NCBI RefSeq assembly: GCF_022965805.1
Contig: NC_133102.1
Coordinates: 4,596,885-4,660,884 of the forward strand
Source: Primulina eburnea
Lineage: Eukaryota; Streptophyta; Magnoliopsida; Lamiales; Gesneriaceae
Direction: 5' to 3'
DNA: 64,000 nucleotides
Of this stretch, positions 59,401 through 64,000 are shown piece after piece (positions within the stretch are counted from its first letter, which is position 1; each line of letters opens with the position of its first letter). Under the pieces are notes generated by a model. That model saw nothing but the letters and a program-made list of their open reading frames with translations, had not been told where the DNA came from and did no database searches. The translations under genes and the position numbers were made by a program.

Positions 59401-62400
59401 GATCTTGGCTGTCGTCCATAGCTCCAATGTTGGTACCCATGAGTTGAGTCTTTCCACCTCCAAATTCCATTTCTGAATCAAAACATCTCACGCTAGGAAC
59501 AGTGTTTGAATTCCCAAATGATCCACTACATGACCCTGCGTTTGAAGATTCTAGTCTCATCTTGAGTAATAGAGGATCAGATGAAACTTGAGTAGGTTCC
59601 AGGTAAGACTTGAAAGATTCTGGCTGACCAGAAATCAGGAATTGATTGGGTTGTGATGCATTGAAACTTTTCTGAGAAACATTCCATTCCATGCTACAAC
59701 CAGATTGACTGCTTCCGTTAGAAGTATCAGACAACTTTTTATCATAAGAACTGCCAGGGAAACTTCTGGATAAGGAAATGCCTGGGTAACAATGCACCAT
59801 TGCTAGATATCAGAAACAAAATCAAGTCTTGAGCTTTGACAAAAACAAGAACAGACCAAGGTAGTCAACAAACTAAAGCAGGTGACAACGGAAAACTACA
59901 AGGGAGATAAGATAGATATCACAGGTCAGCAGATAAGATAGATATCAAAGGTAAGCAATATACAAAAAAATACCTGAGAGAATCTTAATGAAACTCATAA
60001 TCAGCTTTGTGAAAGAATTTGGAGCCTGTTGGCCATCATATTTTCCTTTCATCCCAAGCAAGTGGCACTAGATGTACAGATACATACCAAGATGGAAATT
60101 GCCGATTAGTAATTTAACCTAACGAGGTATTAAACAGCTCAAGTAAAATATAAAGGCATGCAGAGTGTGTGACACAAAATGTAGAACCTGATTATCTTTG
60201 CTAAGAAATGTAGCATTTTCCATGATTTTTAGACATTTCAAAAGCAATACTAGACTTTCTGTCCCCGTAGCATCTTTTGAATCTGGTACATAAATCTGCT
60301 CCAACCATTCCTGCATTTAATGAGCATTAAGTAACATATCCCAAAAATATCTGACTATAAATATATCAAATGGCTAATAAGAATCCATAATATATATAAA
60401 ACTAGCCATTGCCATTTCATGGGACAATAGGTGATAAATAATTTTAATGCTATCAAGGAGACATCTTTTCAACTGTCAAGACTGAGTAGCATCAATCAGC
60501 CAACATGTGTTGTCCACCATATATCAAAACCAAGAAAAATAGCATACAGGCTCATACCTCCATAACAAAATGACATTTCCTTGCCTCTTCAAACACAGCA
60601 TCAAGTCCTCCATATTCTCTCAATTTTTCCTTGAAGTTGCCACCAGTTTTTCGTACTGCACCAGAGCTGTCTAACAAATTTGAAAAAGCACAGAGAAATT
60701 GTATGAGATCTATAAATTTTCTCAATAATCAAGAGAGTGCATCAATTGTATAACAAGCAATTAAGAAGAAAACTTACAAAGAAAACAGGAGCGATTTGAG
60801 AAAATATTATGCAACCAAAATTATAAAGCAATATACGAGATAATGTGCTACTAAAGATACAAGAAAACCAAGAGAGACTGTTGCAATATGCAATACGCAC
60901 TTTTCTCGCTAATTAAGGTTTTTCACGGTGAAATCAAAAGCCATTGTTTGCCATAAGGTAAGTAAATCAGAGAACGGGAGGTTGAGATGAAAAACTAGCT
61001 GAGAACATCAGAAAAAATGTTATCAGATGTCAAGAAAAATAAAAGAGGAAGAATCCAAGTACATGTGGGCTTAGGATGTAGATGTATGTAAGGAACAAAT
61101 AAAATATTTTCCAAATACATGATTACAGGGTGTCTGAGTGATTGTTCAAAATGTGAGATGTACACTCCTTAGGATGTGAATATACTAAAACAGGCAATTA
61201 AAACTCCAACGATGTTATTTGTGACATAATCAAGCTAATCTAATTAAAACTGAAAGTTGAAACTATTTAGGCGGACATTGGTCCTCCTATCTAACAAAAT
61301 AAAACCTTGAAAGTAGATAAATAAAAAGCTGGCATCACTTTCATAAAATTGCAGCAGTAAGTGATTTAAACCTTCAATAGATATAGCAGATAAGCAGGCT
61401 TTCTCCATTGTAAGTAAACTAATCCATTTGGGATTCAACTCGGGCTTTTCTTTTACATTATCAGAATCATCTTTTGACTTTAATTCCTTGCAATTGATAA
61501 GCATCTCATGAACTTTGAGCGATATTGCAGCAACACTGGAATCTGTTCCCTTGGCTGAATTTTGGAAGAATCCAGTATTCTTGCACATGCCTAGAAGCTT
61601 GCTACCAATGCTTGGCGCATTTTCTTTGCCAGCATTAGATGAAAGTGGTTTCAACAATTTTAATAGAAAGCGGATGCAATTTGGTGAATCCAGCAGATTA
61701 TCATCTTGACTCTGACATAGAAATTTGAAAACAAGTTATAAATTAGAGGTTACATGGAAAGTAATGTTTACATGGTAGCTAATTAAAATACGACAAATAA
61801 AGTAAATTCAGGCTATGATATAAAAATCGATATTACTCACATCACTTGTTAGAATGTAAAATAAAGCAGCAGCAGCAAGGTTGCTGGGAGGGTCATCAAA
61901 GCTGAGTCCCAACACAGCATCTATGATTGTCTTGGCCATTCTAAGAAAGATAACATGAGTACACAAATTGAGAAAATTATCAGAACTCTCACTACACACA
62001 CACACTATAAATGTAGCAAAAAGATTCAAATGCATCATTTGACATAGCATATGATATCGCTTCCTATTGCAATGAAGACAAGATTCGTGTTTTGGTTCTA
62101 CATTCTTTCAGTTACTTGAACTTTTTACGATATCATAAAGGCCCAAAAGTTTAAACTTATATCATGAATACTGCAGTTATAAAACTGAAAAACCTGGAAC
62201 TGAAATACGAACAATCCATAAATTTTCCTTTTGTACACGATCTTTTCCTTTGACACACACATACCATATCAACACAAATGAAACAAAAAAGTATAAATAT
62301 ATAGCAATTGAATATGCAAGACATTATAATGATAGCTTTTCTAAAAAGAAGTAAAATACCCATGAACCCTTAAAAGCCTCCGTTGTTGTGTTGTTCCAGA

Positions 62401-63297
62401 AACTGATAACAATGACAGAAGACTTGCCCTCCTAACTGTCACCTGCTGTCCCTTTTTCAATCCATCCAATGCAAAATTCACCTCATCCATGTGTTCCATC
62501 ATCTCCCCAAACTCCTGAGTCTCCATCAATGTACTGGTAAGACATACATCGCCTGATACCACCTCCTTGATTTTCATCTTGTTCTTATTCTTTTTCTTCT
62601 GTAAGCACACATTTTCCTTCTTCCTCTTCTTGTTGGGTTTCCCAGAAACCTCGTCAAATTTCCTGGGATCACCAACACCTTTGCACTTTCTTGGCAGTGA
62701 AATTCCCAATTCACTCAATTCCTGAGAGGAATTTAACCCATATGAATCACAATCAATGTTCTTGAACTTCTCTGATTCCCAAAACTCACCGTCTGAAAAC
62801 TCAAAAACCTTACTCTCCCCGCCCTTTCTCTGGGTTTTCTCCAGCGATGAATCAACACCATATGGACCCAAATTGACCTTCTTGGGTTTCCGGAAACCCC
62901 CATCGGGAAACTCCAAAATCCCATCTTGTCCCCCATACCCAGAGCTCGGAATCGCAAATTCTCTCGAATCCTGAGACGAACTTGAACCGTATGTCTCCCA
63001 ATCAACGTCAAACAACTTCACTTTCTTCGGTTTCCACAACCCCCCATCAAAATCCCCAGTATCCACGTCCTTAACTGAGGGCAAAATCGTCAATTTCCTC
63101 GTATCCTGGGACGAATTGAAACCGTAGGGATCTGACCAGTTACAGCGAGCGGAGTCCTGGGACGACAAGGTGAAATTGTAAACATCTTGGGAGAATTCTT
63201 GGGAAGGAGAATCGGCAACGACGTCTGATAGGCTATTGTCCCCTGAATAGCTTCTTGTCAAGTCTCTACCCCGGCGACCGTACTTTCTAACGATCAT
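56410..63297 (-). CDS. WAPL: WAPL (wings apart-like) cohesin-release factor
   Basis: Twelve exons join in phase: 63297-62360, 61940-61841, 61711-61372, 60670-60558, 60310-60188, 60067-59974, 59781-59147, 58909-58635, 58144-57997, 57521-57424, 57314-57233 and 56493-56410, giving 1009 residues. The N-terminus MIVRKYGRRGRDLTRSYSG starts a long disordered, basic region. The conserved WAPL domain begins near residue 275: QEFGEMMEHMDEVNFALDGL, RRASLLSLLS, DDPPSNLAAAALFYILTSD, FLLKLLKPLSS, LLLKCLKIMENATFLSKDNQ, DSQDPFAFDDDDFEPSKWDL, LLADCLLTAVKVLMNLTNDN, ELDFLVAILGLLVNLVEKD and EKEAEKMIVEAYAALLLAFL, ending VLEVIESCRIH. WAPL releases cohesin from chromosome arms in prophase and meiosis in the nucleus. 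It matches the plant WAPL1/WAPL2 layout with no lesion. I chose the ATG at 63297 because the conserved KYGRR motif follows directly. Confidence 0.95.
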
Positions 63298-64000
63298 ACC
63301 TATACTTATTGAAACAAATATTAACAATTCAACAACTGCAGATAGAATCAACAAGAGAACATGTGGTTTTATTGAGTAAAACCTGAGAGAAAATTAGGGC
63401 TTCTTCCCTCGTTCAGATGTGGGCTTCGCCTTGGTTTTGCATCAAACTCTGGTCTCAAGATTTGAAATTACAACTGGGGTTGGTGGATAATTTCGAATCA
63501 GGAGAAGGATTTGAACAAGGAAAGCATTGAATTTGATTTTAAAAGATTTAACGATCACTGGGAAACCCAGTTGAGATCCTGGCCGTGCCTGTGATCTTAC
63601 TCCAATATGATTGGTTCTTGTCCGTTGATTCATCCACCCATCTGACGAATACAAAAACTGTTATTTTATTTATTTATATTTATTTTCTTGTTCTCTCCCT
63701 TTTTTTTTTTTTTTTAATGTCCGATTTTCTTTTGGCCTCAAGGGATGAGTCGGGTAATACCATTCGATTACGGTTTTCAAAATTTTGAAATTGTTTAATC
63801 GAATTAACCGATATAATAAATATTATTATTTAATAATTTTTTTATTTATCTGTAATGCCCGGAAATTTAATCCTAGTAATCTATAATTATTGATATATAA
63901 TTTGATATGATTACGAAAGGATTAATCGGAACACGAAATAAGATTTTACATGAAGGGTGCAATTTTGGACAGAACTAGTGGCGCCCGAGCGGTAGAAAAT
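63298..64000. other. WAPL upstream region and possible LTR start
   Basis: The 63300-63640 part would be the WAPL leader and promoter. After a T run (63702-63715) and AT-rich DNA, 63853 onward reads TGTAATGCCCGGAAATTTAA and ends with GTGGCGCCCGAGCGGT, which resembles an LTR terminus cut off by the window edge. That identification is tentative. Confidence 0.3.

Noticed and set aside
62156..62363. Hydrophobic frame resembling a membrane peptide
   Set aside because: It falls in the first WAPL intron, with no splice or homology support.
1..64000. Search for tRNA, rRNA and CRISPR features
   Set aside because: By eye I found no tRNA cloverleaf, rRNA segment or CRISPR-like spaced repeat. A tRNAscan or Rfam search would be decisive.

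Overview
The window is nuclear DNA from a flowering plant, most likely a eudicot. The evidence is many short exons with GT-AG introns, AT-rich intergenic DNA, plant-specific families (Dof, DUF707, SANT-bromodomain), and Ty1/copia, Ty3/gypsy, CACTA, TRIM and MITE elements. I suspect an asterid/Lamiales-type genome from the recurring GTGAGAC-N-GTCTCAC element, but this is a weak inference. All recognised cellular genes lie on the minus strand. Exon models below were built by hand from translated similarity plus splice sites, and their phases were checked for consistency.

Layout, left to right. 1-2.6 kb: intergenic DNA with a decayed TRIM-like fragment. 2.66-7.02 kb: a 14-exon DUF707 gene (385 aa). 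8.53-14.84 kb: a young Ty1/copia element (LTRs 276/275 bp, target duplication GAAAA) with frameshifted gag and pol. 15-17 kb: three copies of a roughly 180-bp MITE family. 17.2-20.0 kb: a SANT plus bromodomain gene whose first exon is out of frame with its only nearby ATG. 21.2-23.2 kb: a GID8-like LisH/CTLH gene. 23.4-23.8 kb: a 3'-truncated universal-stress-protein gene. 24.1-32.3 kb: a complete, very recent Ty3/gypsy chromovirus on the minus strand (LTRs 1154 bp, one difference seen, target duplication CGGGA). Upstream of its gag this element carries an extra reading frame whose first residues resemble the histone H3 tail, followed by a coiled coil.

The second half. 33.9 kb: a perfect 37-bp hairpin. 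34.7-35.4 kb: a dead copia fragment. 36-39.6 kb: decayed repeats and coding remnants. 40.2-41.1 kb: an intronless alpha/beta hydrolase of the monoglyceride lipase/caffeoylshikimate esterase type. 41.9-42.7 kb: two degenerate minisatellites. 44.0-44.2 kb: a perfect 81-bp inverted repeat with a template-switch signature. 45.2-46.0 kb: a Dof transcription factor. 47.7-48.1 kb: a TRIM element. 48.6-50.9 kb: exons of an unrecognised gene, interrupted by a 1.2-kb CACTA element. 51.2-52.2 kb: a GC-rich TIR element and a MITE. 52.9-54.3 kb: an alpha-1,4-glycosyltransferase-like gene with one frameshift. 56.4-63.3 kb: a complete 12-exon WAPL cohesin-release gene (1009 aa). The last 150 bp may be the start of another LTR.

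The genes do not form one pathway; the window is ordinary gene space with heavy transposon traffic. Four otherwise intact-looking loci (both LTR elements, the glycosyltransferase and the SANT-bromodomain gene) carry small indels, several of them in homopolymers or dinucleotide runs. Consensus errors in the assembly should therefore be excluded before these are called pseudogenes.
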